DNA of 64,000 nt from Pseudomonas abietaniphila (GCF_039697315.1 NZ_CP155619.1:5518001-5582000), one strand, 5' to 3'. Counted from the first letter of the stretch, positions 1-10,804 are shown. Numbers and translations: made by a program. The notes: generated from the sequence alone by a model not told the origin.

Positions 1-778
1 GCGCGCCCACACGCTCGCCGTACAGCGAGAACGACTTGGAGAACGAGCTGGAGGCGAAGAAGGTCAGGCCCGAATCAGCGAACAGACGCACGGCGGCGGC
101 GTCTTCGTCGATGCCGTCGCCAAAGCCCTGATAGGCCATGTCGAGGAACGGCACGTGGCCTTTGGTCTTCAGGACCTCCAGGACTTTTTTCCAGTCGTCC
201 AGGGTGAGGTCAACGCCGGTCGGGTTGTGGCAGCAGGCGTGCAGAACCACGATCGAACCGGACGGCAGGTTCTGCAGGTCTTCCAGCATGCCCGAGCGAT
301 TGACGTCGTGGGTGGCGGCGTCGTAGTAACGGTAGTTCTGCACCGGGAAACCGGCGGTTTCGAACAGGGCGCGGTGGTTTTCCCAGCTCGGGTCGCTGAT
401 GGCCACAATGGCGTTTGGCGACAACTGTTTGAGGAAGTCAGCGCCGATTTTCAGGGCGCCGGTGCCGCCGACGGCCTGCACGGTCATCACGCGGCCAGAA
501 GCCAGCAGTGGCGATTCGGCACCGAACAGCAGGGTTTGGACGGCTTTGTCGTAGGCGGCGATGCCATCAATCGGCAAGTACCCGCGCGGAACGTGTTGAG
601 CGACGCGAATGTCCTCTGCTTCGGCAACGGCACGCAGCAGCGGAATTTTCCCTTCTTCGTTGCTGTAAACGCCTACACCCAGGTTGACCTTGGTGGTACG
701 GGTATCGGCGTTGAATGCTTCGTTGAGGCCCAGGATAGGATCGCGTGGTGCCATTTCGACAGCGGAAAACAGGCTCAT
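1..778 (-). CDS. Aromatic/aspartate aminotransferase, C-terminal part beyond window
   Basis: PLP-dependent class I aminotransferase of the aspartate/tyrosine family, which exchanges amino groups between aspartate or aromatic amino acids and 2-oxoacids in the cytoplasm. The minus-strand reading begins MSLFSAVEMAPRDPI and stays open to the left edge (259 codons of about 400). Visible family motifs are LGVGVYSNEEG near residues 33-43, HACCHNPTG at about 180-188, and SFSKSFSLYGERVG near 245-258, whose lysine (about 248) should form the PLP aldimine. It is divergent from uvrB across a 339-bp gap that holds a perfect palindrome. Substrate preference (aspartate or aromatic) cannot be decided from this fragment, so no symbol is given. 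Confidence 0.9.
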   Translation of the reverse strand, partial: MSLFSAVEMAPRDPILGLNEAFNADTRTTKVNLGVGVYSNEEGKIPLLRAVAEAEDIRVAQHVPRGYLPIDGIAAYDKAVQTLLFGAESPLLASGRVMTVQAVGGTGALKIGADFLKQLSPNAIVAISDPSWENHRALFETAGFPVQNYRYYDAATHDVNRSGMLEDLQNLPSGSIVVLHACCHNPTGVDLTLDDWKKVLEVLKTKGHVPFLDMAYQGFGDGIDEDAAAVRLFADSGLTFFASSSFSKSFSLYGERVGA

Positions 779-1117
779 TTTTGCGGCGGCTCTGAATGGG
801 AGTGAATGGGTCGCATCGCTCCGGCCGAATGCACTAGAGCGGTGCACAAACGGGGAGTCAGTATAGAGAGCATCGCGGGCGGGGGCGACAGGTCGGGGCT
901 GGTTTTTTCCGGGTTTTTCCGATTATTTTCGACCATTAGTCATGTGACGCTGACTAATGTCCTGAGGATGGCTTGAAAGCTGGCGTTATGGACACCATTT
1001 GTAGTCCCATCATTCTTTTCTTCGTACGTCTTTTCCTTTGACGGGATCAGTCGTCCGCGCTCATTACGCTCTGGCCCGGAAGTCTCCTTCAGGCGAGAGC
1101 GAACACAGAGGTAGGTT
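779..1117. other. Divergent intergenic region, aminotransferase/uvrB
   Basis: A 339-bp gap that must hold both divergent promoters. It contains a perfect inverted repeat at 934-959 (9-bp arms CATTAGTCA and TGACTAATG, 8-bp spacer) and a T-rich stretch at 903-930. I looked for a LexA box (CTG-N10-CAG with an AT-rich middle) ahead of uvrB and saw none. Confidence 0.6.
934..959. promoter_or_regulatory. Perfect palindrome, candidate operator
   Basis: The arms at 934-942 and 951-959 are exact reverse complements and are separated by 8 bp (TGTGACGC). Size and spacing fit a dimeric repressor or activator site. It lies 156 bp before the aminotransferase start and 158 bp before uvrB, so it could serve either gene. 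The cognate regulator is unknown. Confidence 0.45.
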
Positions 1118-3133
<2,016 letters not shown>

Positions 3134-3160
3134 TCGCAGGTTGAGCAAACGAGGAATTTC

Positions 3161-3248
3161 TGTGGGAGCGAATTCATTCGCGATGGTTGTACAGGCGGTG
3201 CACCTCTGGCGCCTGATCAATTTTTCGCGAATGAATTCGCGCCCGCAG
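3161..3248. repeat. Inverted REP pair (GAATTCATTCGCG type)
   Basis: Head-to-head palindromic units: TGTGGGAGCGAATTCATTCG from 3161 and its imperfect reverse complement ending at 3248, about 88 bp in all. This is a REP doublet of the Pseudomonas kind with the AATTCATT core variant. Confidence 0.75.
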
Positions 3249-3283
3249 GTTCTCTGCACGGCATACGGCTTGATGAGATCCCC

Positions 3284-3370
3284 GTAGGAGCGCGCTTGCC
3301 CGCGATTACGGTTTGACTGTCAATACATGAGTTGCAGGCAGACAGCTATCGCGGGCAAGCGCGCTCCTAC
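3284..3370. repeat. Inverted REP pair (GCGCTTGCCCGCGA type)
   Basis: GTAGGAGCGCGCTTGCCCGC at 3284 is mirrored by its reverse complement ending at 3370. This second REP doublet sits directly behind the first but has a different core. Both lie between the convergent ends of uvrB and the efflux transporter gene. Confidence 0.8.
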
Positions 3371-3381
3371 AGGGAAAGACC

Positions 3382-4932
3382 TCAATGCGCCGCGCCACCC
3401 TTGATCCCCTGCGGCAGCTTCCTGGTCAGCATCACTGCCAGCATGCTGATCCCCAGTGCAATCCCGACGAAATGAAACGCATCGTTGTAGGCCATGATTG
3501 CCGCTTGCTGGTGGGCGATTTCGCTAAGCTTGCCCAGCGCGGCCGTCTCGTTGCCCAGCCGGTCCGTGAGTTGTGCCATGCGCTCAGCGACCTGCGGGTT
3601 GGCGGGGGAGATGGACTCTCGCAAGTAGTCAAAGTAAGTCTTGGTCCGTGCATCCAGCAGGGTCGCCAGCAAGGCAATGCCGATGGCGCCGCCGAGGTTA
3701 CGCAGGATGTTGAACAGGCTCGACGCCGACCCTGCGTCCTGGGGCTGAATGAACGCCGTGGCAATCAGCGAGATGGTCACCATGATCAGCGGCTGACCCA
3801 GCGCGCGAACGATCTGGATCTGATTGAATTGCGGACCGGCGAAATCAGGGTTCAGCACGCCCGATGAAAAACTCGCGATCCCGAACAGGCCAAAACCCAA
3901 GGTGCAGAGCACCTTCGGCGAAATGATCTTCATCAGTTGCGGCACCAGCGGAATCAGAAACAGCTGGGGAATGCCCATCCACATGATCACTTCGCCGATC
4001 TGTTGCGCGTTGTAACCCTGTATCTGCGCCAGATAAAGCGGCAGCAAATAGATCGAACCGTACAGCCCAACGCCCATCCCGACACTGGAAATGCTCGACA
4101 GCCCGAAATTGCGGTTACCGAGGATGCCCAGATTGATCAGCGGTTTGGGTTTGGAGAACTGGATGATTACAAAGGTGATCAGGCTGAGCAGGGCGATGCT
4201 GCCCAGGCTCACGATGAGGTTGGATTCCAGCCAGTCCTTGCGATGGCCTTCCTCCAGAAACACCTGAAGACAGCCCAGGCCGACGCCAAGGGTGACAATG
4301 CCGGCGTAGTCGGTGCTCTTGAGCAACTCCCAATGCGGCGCCTTCTTTTCAAGCCCGTACATCAGACCGGCGATCATCACCAGACCTGGCGGGATGTTGA
4401 TGTAGAAGATGTATTCCCAACCGAAGTTTTCCGTCAGCCATCCTCCGAGGGTGGGGCCGATGGAGGGCGCGAAGGTGGCAGTCATGGCAAACAGCGCCAT
4501 GCCTTTTGCGCGATGGTGTTCGGGGAGTTTGATCAACGTCAGGGTAAACGCCAGCGGGATCAACGCGCCGCCTGTGAAACCCTGCATGGCGCGAAACACG
4601 ATCATGCTCTCCAGGCTCCAAGCCATCGAGCAGAGCAGGGACGAGACCAGAAATCCCAGTGACACCCACACCGCCAACCGTCGCGCTGACAACAGCTGCA
4701 CCAGCCAGGCGGTGAGCGGGATCATGATGATCTCGGCCACCAGATAGGACGTGGAAATCCACGAGCCTTCTTCGAGGGTCGCCGACAGCGCGCCTTGAAT
4801 GTCCTTGAGCGACGAGTTGGTGATCTGGATATCCAGCACCGCCATGAACGCACCGAGCATCACGCTCATCACCGCGATCCAGTCGCGCCGGGTCGGCTCA
4901 CCGACCGCGCGGATCAGCTCGTCACCGGCCAC
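3382..4932 (-). CDS. EmrB-type MFS efflux transporter (DHA2 family, 14 TM)
   Basis: Inner-membrane proton-driven drug exporter, partner of the adjacent EmrA-like adaptor. The 516-residue length and about 14 hydrophobic segments match the DHA2 family. Visible motifs include GAFMAVLDIQITNSSLKDIQ in the first segment (motif D1 region), the arginine-containing RAMQGFTGGALIPLAFTL, and the antiporter motif C region FAPSIGPTLGGWLTENFGWEYIFYINIP. Its start overlaps the end of the adaptor gene by 11 bp, which implies translational coupling. The pair is divergent from gltX. No outer-membrane factor gene is nearby, so a TolC-like protein encoded elsewhere is presumably used. Substrate unknown. Confidence 0.93.
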   Translation of the reverse strand: MAGDELIRAVGEPTRRDWIAVMSVMLGAFMAVLDIQITNSSLKDIQGALSATLEEGSWISTSYLVAEIIMIPLTAWLVQLLSARRLAVWVSLGFLVSSLLCSMAWSLESMIVFRAMQGFTGGALIPLAFTLTLIKLPEHHRAKGMALFAMTATFAPSIGPTLGGWLTENFGWEYIFYINIPPGLVMIAGLMYGLEKKAPHWELLKSTDYAGIVTLGVGLGCLQVFLEEGHRKDWLESNLIVSLGSIALLSLITFVIIQFSKPKPLINLGILGNRNFGLSSISSVGMGVGLYGSIYLLPLYLAQIQGYNAQQIGEVIMWMGIPQLFLIPLVPQLMKIISPKVLCTLGFGLFGIASFSSGVLNPDFAGPQFNQIQIVRALGQPLIMVTISLIATAFIQPQDAGSASSLFNILRNLGGAIGIALLATLLDARTKTYFDYLRESISPANPQVAERMAQLTDRLGNETAALGKLSEIAHQQAAIMAYNDAFHFVGIALGISMLAVMLTRKLPQGIKGGAAH

Positions 4933-5983
4933 TGTGCGCGTCGTTTGCAGGTTTAACGTTGACCGAAACCGTCACCGACATGCCGGGACGAATCTTGCCG
5001 TGCAGCGGATTATCGGCCGCGAATGTCAACTTCACGGGAATGCGCTGCACGACCTTGGTGAAGTTGCCGGTGGCGTTGTCCGGTGGCAGCAGGCTGAACT
5101 GTGCGCCGGACGCGGCGAACAGGCTGTTGACCTGCCCCTTGATCGGCGTGCCGGGGAAACTGTCGAACGTCAGCTCGGCGGACTGGCCGATCTCCATGTG
5201 CTCGATCTGGGTTTCCTTGAAGTTGGCCTGCACCCAGATGTCTTCATCGGGCACGATGGACATCAGGTATGCACCCGCCTGCACGTACTGACCGTTGCGC
5301 GCCGCGCGCTGGCCGACCAAGCCGCTGATCGGCGAGTGGATCTCCGTGCGCTGCATATTGATCTCGGCTTGAGCCAGATCGGCGCGAGCGGTGGCGATCT
5401 GCGCGTCGAGGCGCTTGATATCGGCGTTCAGCGCGTTGACCTGCTGACGCTGGCTCTGCGCGTCGGCCTGGGCCTTGGTGACTTGAGAACGTGCGACATT
5501 GCTGTCGGCGGTCATGGTGGTGACCTGCGCTTCCGACACGAAGCCCGGCGTGCGCAGCTTTTGCAGGCGTGCCAGGTCGATCTGCGTGCGGCCGAGCGTG
5601 GCTTGATTAGCCTGCACTTGCGCGTCGCTGGCCGCGATGAGGCTGGACTGCTGGGTCAGCTTGCTTTGCGCCTGCAGACGTTCGGCTTCACGCGTGGCGA
5701 GGGTGGCCTGCGCGCGGTCGATCGCCAGACGGAAATCATCGGGTTCCAGACGCACCAGCAACTGACCTTTTTCGACGTGCTGGTTGTCCTGCACCAACAC
5801 CTCGGTGACGCGCGCGCCTAGCTGGCTGGACACTCGGGTAATTTCGCCCTGTACGTAGGCGTTATCGGTGGTTTCATAAAAACGTCCTTTTAAATACCAC
5901 TGGGCAAAGAAGGCGAGGGCGATCAACAGGACCACCCCGAAGAAGATGAACAGGCGGCGTTTCAGTTGGGCAGGCATGGTCAT
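4922..5983 (-). CDS. EmrA/HlyD-type membrane fusion protein of efflux pump
   Basis: Periplasmic adaptor that links the neighbouring EmrB-type transporter to an outer-membrane channel. There is a short cytoplasmic N terminus, one membrane anchor (LFIFFGVVLLIALAFFAQW, about residues 10-28), then a split lipoyl/beta-barrel domain around a long Gln/Ala-rich coiled coil (about 85-195) and the motif IHSPISGLVGQRAARNGQYV. The chosen ATG (MTMPAQLKRR, 353 aa) begins just before the anchor. A TTG 36 bp further upstream keeps the frame open but lacks a convincing ribosome site. First gene of the emrAB-like pair. Confidence 0.9.
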   Translation of the reverse strand: MTMPAQLKRRLFIFFGVVLLIALAFFAQWYLKGRFYETTDNAYVQGEITRVSSQLGARVTEVLVQDNQHVEKGQLLVRLEPDDFRLAIDRAQATLATREAERLQAQSKLTQQSSLIAASDAQVQANQATLGRTQIDLARLQKLRTPGFVSEAQVTTMTADSNVARSQVTKAQADAQSQRQQVNALNADIKRLDAQIATARADLAQAEINMQRTEIHSPISGLVGQRAARNGQYVQAGAYLMSIVPDEDIWVQANFKETQIEHMEIGQSAELTFDSFPGTPIKGQVNSLFAASGAQFSLLPPDNATGNFTKVVQRIPVKLTFAADNPLHGKIRPGMSVTVSVNVKPANDAHSGR

Positions 5984-6218
5984 TCTGGATGATTGGAATG
6001 TAAGGAAATTTATCAGCAAAGAAGGTCTGGCACCTAGCCATCGTTGAAATAATGACTGGAAGTGATAATTCGGTATTCATTTATGGTGCCGAGTGATGGA
6101 CGGGCTACGCTGAGTTTCCACCTGCGCGAATCTGTCCCGTGATCCGGTTCCGGCGCTGGAGCCGCGAGGGCTGCGCCTGTTAAGATTCTCGGCTTGTTCG
6201 ACCTATTCGGAATTTTCC

Positions 6219-7700
6219 ATGACCACCGTTCGTACCCGCATCGCGCCATCGCCTACCGGCGACCCCCACGTTGGCACGGCTTACATCGCACTCTTCAACT
6301 ATTGCTTTGCCAAGCAACATGGCGGCGAATTCATCCTGCGCATTGAAGACACCGATCAGCTGCGCTCGACCCGCGAGTCCGAACAACAGATTTTCGACGC
6401 GCTGCGCTGGCTCGGCATCGAATGGAGCGAAGGCCCGGATGTCGGCGGTCCGCACGGCCCGTACCGTCAAAGCGAGCGTGGCGACATCTACAAAAAATAC
6501 ACCCAGCAACTGGTCGACGCCGGTCATGCCTTCCCGTGCTTCTGCACCGCCGAAGAGCTGGACCAGATGCGCGCCGAGCAGATGGCCCGTGGCGAGACCC
6601 CGCGTTACGACGGGCGTGCGCTGCTGCTGTCCAAGGAAGAAGTCGAGCGCCGTCTGGCGGCAGGCGAACCGCACGTCATCCGCATGAAAGTGCCGAGCGA
6701 AGGCGTGTGCATCGTGCCGGACATCCTGCGCGGTGAAGTCGAAATTCCGTGGGACCGCATGGACATGCAGGTCCTGATGAAGACCGACGGTCTGCCGACC
6801 TACTTCCTGGCGAACGTGGTCGACGACCACCTGATGGGCATCACCCACGTGCTGCGCGGCGAAGAGTGGCTGCCGTCGGCCCCGAAACTGATCCTGCTGT
6901 ACGAATACTTCGGCTGGGAAAAACCGGCGCTGTGCTACATGCCGCTGCTGCGTAACCCGGACAAGAGCAAACTGTCCAAACGCAAGAACCCGACCTCGGT
7001 GACGTTCTACGAGCGCATGGGCTTCATGCCCGAAGCGATGCTCAACTACCTGGGCCGGATGGGCTGGTCGATGCCGGATGAGCGCGAGAAGTTCTCGTTG
7101 CAGGAAATGGTCGACAACTTTGACCTGAACCGCGTCTCACTGGGCGGTCCTATCTTCGACATCGAGAAACTGTCCTGGCTCAACGGCCAGTGGCTGCGTG
7201 AGTTGCCGGTCGAGGAGTTCGCTGCGCGTGTTCAGAAGTGGGCGTTCAACAGCGACTACATGATGAAAATCGCGCCGCACGTTCAGGGACGCGTGGAAAC
7301 GTTCAGTCAGGTCGCACCGCTGGGTGGTTTCTTCTTCGCCGGGGTCGTCAACCCGGACCCGAAACTGTTCGAGCACAAGAAACTGTCGCCGGAGCAGGTG
7401 CGTCAGGTGATGCAGTTGATCCTGTGGAAGCTGGAATCGCTGCGTCAGTGGGAGAAAGACACCATTACCGGTTGCATTCAGGCGGTGGTCGAGCACCTCG
7501 AGCTGAAGCTGCGCGACGCCATGCCGCTGATGTTCGCCGCGATCACCGGTCAGGCCAACTCGGTGTCGGTGACCGATGCCATGGAAATCCTCGGTCCGGA
7601 CCTGACCCGCTTCCGTCTGCGCCAGGCGCTTGACCTGCTGGGCGGCGTTTCAAAGAAAGAAAACAAAGAGTGGGAAAAGCTGCTCGGCGCCATCGGCTGA
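6219..7700 (+). CDS. gltX: Glutamyl-tRNA synthetase
   Basis: Class I aminoacyl-tRNA synthetase charging tRNA-Glu; its product also feeds tetrapyrrole synthesis through HemA. The 493 residues are typical. The HIGH-type motif is HVGT at residues 17-20 within [14 protein letters not shown], and the KMSKS-type motif is KLSKR at 251-255. The C-terminal helical part is the anticodon-binding domain. The tRNA-Glu genes it serves lie just downstream at 8087 and 8344, behind their own promoter. It is followed by two hairpins (7712-7745 and 7754-7774) without a clear U-tract. Confidence 0.98.
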   Translation: MTTVRTRIAPSPTGDPHVGTAYIALFNYCFAKQHGGEFILRIEDTDQLRSTRESEQQIFDALRWLGIEWSEGPDVGGPHGPYRQSERGDIYKKYTQQLVDAGHAFPCFCTAEELDQMRAEQMARGETPRYDGRALLLSKEEVERRLAAGEPHVIRMKVPSEGVCIVPDILRGEVEIPWDRMDMQVLMKTDGLPTYFLANVVDDHLMGITHVLRGEEWLPSAPKLILLYEYFGWEKPALCYMPLLRNPDKSKLSKRKNPTSVTFYERMGFMPEAMLNYLGRMGWSMPDEREKFSLQEMVDNFDLNRVSLGGPIFDIEKLSWLNGQWLRELPVEEFAARVQKWAFNSDYMMKIAPHVQGRVETFSQVAPLGGFFFAGVVNPDPKLFEHKKLSPEQVRQVMQLILWKLESLRQWEKDTITGCIQAVVEHLELKLRDAMPLMFAAITGQANSVSVTDAMEILGPDLTRFRLRQALDLLGGVSKKENKEWEKLLGAIG

Positions 7701-7711
7701 GTGACGCCCGA

Positions 7712-7774
7712 CCGCCGTGCGTAGCCGAACCCGGGCGCACGGTGGCCGAGCAACTCCCTGATTCTTCAGGGGAG
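7712..7774 (+). terminator. Two consecutive hairpins after gltX
   Basis: CCGCCGTGCG (7712-7721) pairs with CGCACGGTGG (7736-7745) with one wobble, and CTCCCTGA (7754-7761) pairs with TCAGGGGAG (7766-7774). No good T-run follows either stem, so these may be weak terminators or processing/3'-end stabilising structures. Confidence 0.4.
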
Positions 7775-7829
7775 GGCGGTAAGTGATTGTTATCCCGGAA
7801 AATTCTTTTGGAATTTGTTGAAAAAAAGT

Positions 7830-7858
7830 TTGACAGGTATGTGGGTCGCACTTAATAT
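7830..7858 (+). promoter_or_regulatory. Sigma-70 promoter of the tRNA operon
   Basis: -35 TTGACA (7830-7835), a 17-bp spacer, and -10 TAATAT (7853-7858), followed at once by the GC-rich discriminator GCGCCCC. This near-consensus layout with a GC discriminator is typical of stable-RNA promoters under stringent control. Confidence 0.85.
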
Positions 7859-7923
7859 GCGCCCCGTCCACACGGCAACACAGAAACACGGCGGCAACGC
7901 AGGGTGATCTGAGAGTGTAATGT

Positions 7924-7999
7924 GGGGCTATAGCTCAGCTGGGAGAGCGCCTGCATGGCATGCAGGAGGTCAGCGGTTCGATCCCGCTTAGCTCCACCA
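7924..7999 (+). tRNA. tRNA-Ala(GGC)
   Basis: 76 nt including encoded CCA. The acceptor stem pairs GGGGCTA with TAGCTCC, the anticodon arm CCTGC-ATGGCAT-GCAGG gives anticodon GGC, and the T-loop is GGTTCGATCCC. First of four tRNA genes in tandem. Sequence identical to the copy at 8214. Confidence 0.97.
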
Positions 8000-8086
8000 A
8001 TTTAGAAGCGTCAAGGTTGGCTACACTGCCTTGAGGTTTGTACCGCAAAATCGGAACCAGCACCGATTCAGGTACACAAGGGTTAC

Positions 8087-8162
8087 GTCCCCTTCGTCTA
8101 GTGGCCTAGGACACCGCCCTTTCACGGCGGTAACAGGGGTTCGAGTCCCCTAGGGGACGCCA
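8087..8162 (+). tRNA. tRNA-Glu(TTC)
   Basis: 76 nt with encoded CCA. The acceptor stem pairs GTCCCCT with AGGGGAC, the anticodon arm CCGCC-CTTTCAC-GGCGG gives TTC, and the T-loop is GGGTTCGAGTCCC. Substrate of the GltX encoded just upstream. Identical to the copy at 8344. Confidence 0.97.
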
Positions 8163-8213
8163 GTTTTACCGAGTGATGCCAGCAGGCTGATCTCCGTCGA
8201 GAGACGTAAATCC

Positions 8214-8289
8214 GGGGCTATAGCTCAGCTGGGAGAGCGCCTGCATGGCATGCAGGAGGTCAGCGGTTCGATCCCGCTTAGCTCCACCA
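8214..8289 (+). tRNA. tRNA-Ala(GGC), second copy
   Basis: Exact repeat of the tRNA at 7924 (same 76 nt, anticodon GGC, CCA encoded), with different flanking spacer sequence. Part of a duplicated Ala-Glu unit. Confidence 0.97.
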
Positions 8290-8343
8290 AATTTGCCAGG
8301 GTTCGTTAATGATGTTCATGACGAACCTGACTGAAGGTTTTGC

Positions 8344-8419
8344 GTCCCCTTCGTCTAGTGGCCTAGGACACCGCCCTTTCACGGCGGTAACAGGGGTTCG
8401 AGTCCCCTAGGGGACGCCA
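8344..8419 (+). tRNA. tRNA-Glu(TTC), second copy
   Basis: Exact repeat of the tRNA at 8087 (76 nt, anticodon TTC, CCA encoded). Last gene of the Ala-Glu-Ala-Glu operon, followed by an intrinsic terminator. Confidence 0.97.
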
Positions 8420-8441
8420 CGATTTCTCGCTCTGCGAGACC

Positions 8442-8478
8442 AAGGGTCATTCGATTATTGAATGGCCCTTTTGTTTTT
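8442..8478 (+). terminator. Intrinsic terminator of the tRNA operon
   Basis: AAGGGTCATTC pairs with GAATGGCCCTT (one G-T wobble) around a 7-nt loop, followed by TTGTTTTTCT. Confidence 0.85.
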
Positions 8479-8592
8479 CTGGGGTTTTATTTTCCCTTCC
8501 TTCCGTTGATGACCACGGCTCGTGGTTTCACATCGCGACTTGCCATCCCGCATGATGCAGATAATATTACTGCCATCATCCCGGAGGCGGAC

Positions 8593-9132
8593 ATGAACGA
8601 TAAAAAAGCACAAACCCGCGAACGTATTCTCAATGCGGCCAGCGTCGCATTGATCGCACGCGGCCCGGTCGAGCCCAGCGTCAACGAGATCATGGGCGCG
8701 GCGGGGCTGACAGTGGGTGGTTTCTACGCGCACTTCGACAGCAAGGAAGCCTTGATGCTCGAGGCGTTCAACCAGTTGCTCGGCGAGCGACGGGACATGG
8801 TTGCGAAAATAGACGACCAGCTTCCCGGCGAAGAGCGGCGCGCTCTGCTGGCCGCGTTTTATCTGTCTCGCAAACACCGTGATGCCGAAGATCACGCCTG
8901 TCCTCTGCCCACGGCGATCGGGGAGATGGCGCGTCTGTCGGATGATTTTCGCGGCGCGTTATCCGAACACATCGAGCTGATGGTCGCGCAGCTGGCCTCC
9001 AGCCCGGAAGAAACCGACAAGACCCTGGCTGACATTGCCCTGATGCTCGGCGGTCTGGCGCTGGCGCGAGCGCTGGGCCCCGGCGAGTTGTCAGACCGTG
9101 TGCTGCGTGCCGCCAAGTCGGCCATGCAGTGA
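8593..9132 (+). CDS. TetR/AcrR-family transcriptional regulator
   Basis: 179-residue one-component repressor. The N-terminal helix-turn-helix is recognisable in RERILNAASVALIARG...SVNEIMGAAGLTVGGFYAHFDSKEAL (about residues 8-55). The C-terminal ligand domain carries a conserved-looking cysteine in HACPLPTAIGEMA. The ATG at 8593 follows GGAGG at 8583-8587. An in-frame upstream start would run into the tRNA terminator and was rejected. It sits between the tRNA operon and a thioesterase gene on the same strand, 83 bp away, which may be its target. Ligand unknown. Confidence 0.88.
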   Translation: MNDKKAQTRERILNAASVALIARGPVEPSVNEIMGAAGLTVGGFYAHFDSKEALMLEAFNQLLGERRDMVAKIDDQLPGEERRALLAAFYLSRKHRDAEDHACPLPTAIGEMARLSDDFRGALSEHIELMVAQLASSPEETDKTLADIALMLGGLALARALGPGELSDRVLRAAKSAMQ

Positions 9133-9215
9133 GGCGTTCGCGACAGAGGCGGACTCTGCTGACGCGCTTTTGGTTACACTGCCCGCGAACGAACTAACGA
9201 GGGGCAGGAACGAGC

Positions 9216-9656
9216 ATGGTCTGGGATCTGGCAACGCCATTCGTCATCGATCTGCACGTGGGCGAGGACGACATCGATGGATTGGGGCACGCCAACAATG
9301 CGGTGTACGTCACCTGGCTTGAGCGCTGCGCGTGGCGCCATTCACAGCAGTTGGGGCTCGATCTGACCGAGTACCGGCGACTGGATCGGGCCATGGCCGT
9401 GGTCCGGCATGAGATCGACTATCTGGCCAGCGCCTATCAGGACGACGAACTGCAATTGGCGACCTGGATCGTCGATTGGGATCAGCGCCTGAAGATGACC
9501 CGACGCTTTCAGCTCAGGCGGCCCAGTGACGGCGTGACGTTGCTTCGCGCGCAGACCACCTTCGTGTGCATCGAATTGTCCACGGGCAAGCCCAAACGCA
9601 TGCCTGCTGAGTTCATCGAAGGGTATGCGCCTGCTTTACAGACGGTAGCGTCCTGA
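9216..9656 (+). CDS. Acyl-CoA thioesterase, hot-dog fold (4HBT/YbgC-like)
   Basis: 146-residue cytoplasmic hot-dog-fold protein that probably hydrolyses an acyl-CoA thioester. The N-terminal segment ending DIDGLGHANNAVYVTWLERCAWRH carries the Asp/His-Asn signature of 4-hydroxybenzoyl-CoA-thioesterase-like enzymes (usually D-x-x-G-H-x-N-N). A ribosome site (AGGAACG) precedes the ATG. It follows the TetR gene by 83 bp and precedes dusC by 75 bp. The physiological substrate cannot be told from sequence. Confidence 0.85.
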   Translation: MVWDLATPFVIDLHVGEDDIDGLGHANNAVYVTWLERCAWRHSQQLGLDLTEYRRLDRAMAVVRHEIDYLASAYQDDELQLATWIVDWDQRLKMTRRFQLRRPSDGVTLLRAQTTFVCIELSTGKPKRMPAEFIEGYAPALQTVAS

Positions 9657-9731
9657 CGTCCGGCGCCTTCGGCCCGTTCCCAAGCACGCCGCCACTGCGT
9701 AAACTGCCGGACTTTTTTCGAGTGTGACCCC

Positions 9732-10691
9732 ATGCAAATTGCTCTGGCGCCCATGGAAGGCCTGGTCGACGATATTCTGCGCGATGTGCTGACTCAGGTC
9801 GGCGGCATCGACTGGTGCGTGACCGAATTCATCCGGGTGACCGAGCGTCTGTTGCCTGCGCACTATTTCCACAAGTTCGCCTCCGAGTTGCTGACGGACG
9901 CCAAGACCCGCGCGGGCGTGCCGCTGCGCGTGCAGTTGCTGGGTTCGGACCCTGTGTGTCTGGCAGAAAACGCAGCCTTTGCCGCCGAGCTGGGGGCTCC
10001 GGTGATCGACCTGAACTTCGGTTGCCCGGCCAAGACCGTCAACAAGTCGCGGGGCGGGGCGGTGCTCTTGAAAGAGCCCGAGCTCCTGCATTCGATCCTC
10101 AGCCATGTCCGCCGCGCGGTGCCCGCACACATTCCGGTCACCGCCAAGATGCGCCTCGGTTACGACAGCACCGAGCCGGCGCTGGATTGCGCCCGTGCGC
10201 TGGAAGCGGGTGGCGCCGAACACATCGTCGTCCACGCCCGGACCAAGGTCGATGGTTACAAACCGCCGGCGCACTGGGAATGGATCGGTAAGATCCAGGA
10301 CGTGGTGAAGATTCCGATCATCGCCAACGGTGAAATCTGGACCGTCGACGACTGGCGTCGCTGCCGCGAAATCTGCGGGGCGCGGGACATCATGATCGGG
10401 CGCGGTCTGGTCGCACGTCCCGATCTGGGGCGGCAAATCGCGGCGGCAGAAGCCGGGCGCGAGGTCGTCGAGATGACCTGGGAGGAGCTGCAACCGCTGT
10501 TGCGCGTGTTCTGGCTGCAGGCATTGGCAAAGATGACCCGCGTGCAGGCGCCAGGGCGTCTCAAGCAGTGGGTGGTGCTGCTGACCAAAAGCTATCCCGA
10601 AGCCGTCGTCCTGTTCGATGCGTTGCGCCGTGAAACGGACTGCGAGCGCATCAGCCAGATGCTCGGTGTGGTCGAACAGGAAGCTGCCTGA
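9732..10691 (+). CDS. dusC: tRNA-dihydrouridine(16) synthase
   Basis: FMN enzyme reducing uridine 16 in the tRNA D-loop with NADPH. The 319 residues form a TIM barrel that starts [21 protein letters not shown]. The catalytic cysteine lies in [16 protein letters not shown] (Cys98), followed by the phosphate-binding segments [17 protein letters not shown] and IIANGEIW, and by [12 protein letters not shown]. These match the DusC rather than the DusA/DusB subgroup in the N terminus. The gene lies just upstream of the heat-shock gene ibpA on the same strand, but ibpA has its own promoter. Confidence 0.93.
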   Translation: MQIALAPMEGLVDDILRDVLTQVGGIDWCVTEFIRVTERLLPAHYFHKFASELLTDAKTRAGVPLRVQLLGSDPVCLAENAAFAAELGAPVIDLNFGCPAKTVNKSRGGAVLLKEPELLHSILSHVRRAVPAHIPVTAKMRLGYDSTEPALDCARALEAGGAEHIVVHARTKVDGYKPPAHWEWIGKIQDVVKIPIIANGEIWTVDDWRRCREICGARDIMIGRGLVARPDLGRQIAAAEAGREVVEMTWEELQPLLRVFWLQALAKMTRVQAPGRLKQWVVLLTKSYPEAVVLFDALRRETDCERISQMLGVVEQEAA

Positions 10692-10710
10692 AAAAATTTT
10701 CATAGCGACT

Positions 10711-10738
10711 CTTGAAACAGAAGTGACCGTCCCTATCT
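10711..10738 (+). promoter_or_regulatory. Sigma-32 heat-shock promoter of ibpA
   Basis: -35 CTTGAAA (10711-10717), a 13-bp spacer, and -10 CCCTATCT (10731-10738). This is close to the RpoH consensus CTTGAAA-N(13-15)-CCCCATNT. The htpG promoter in this window has the same -35 and the same spacing. Confidence 0.85.
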
Positions 10739-10740
10739 TG

Positions 10741-10804
10741 GGATTACGCGATGCCGAAGTCGGGTCGCGGAGACAACCACTTGCTGATTTATCAGGAGAT
10801 TATC
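10741..10804 (+). promoter_or_regulatory. ROSE-type RNA thermometer before ibpA
   Basis: The 5' leader contains TTGCT (10781-10785), which can pair with the Shine-Dalgarno AGGAG (10794-10798) just before the ATG. This is the U(U/C)GCU/anti-SD arrangement that defines ROSE elements of small heat-shock genes. An upstream GC-rich segment (ACGCGATGCCGAAGTCGGGT) can form a further hairpin. The expected effect is to block translation at low temperature. Confidence 0.75.

Noticed and set aside
779..1117. LexA box ahead of uvrB
   Set aside because: No CTG-N10-CAG element was found in the gap.
8458..8592. N-terminal extension of the TetR gene by 45 codons
   Set aside because: It would begin inside the tRNA terminator; the internal ATG at 8593 has GGAGG at the right distance and matches family starts.
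10751..10804. N-terminal extension of IbpA
   Set aside because: This stretch is the ROSE-like leader; the ATG at 10805 has a good ribosome site and matches family starts.
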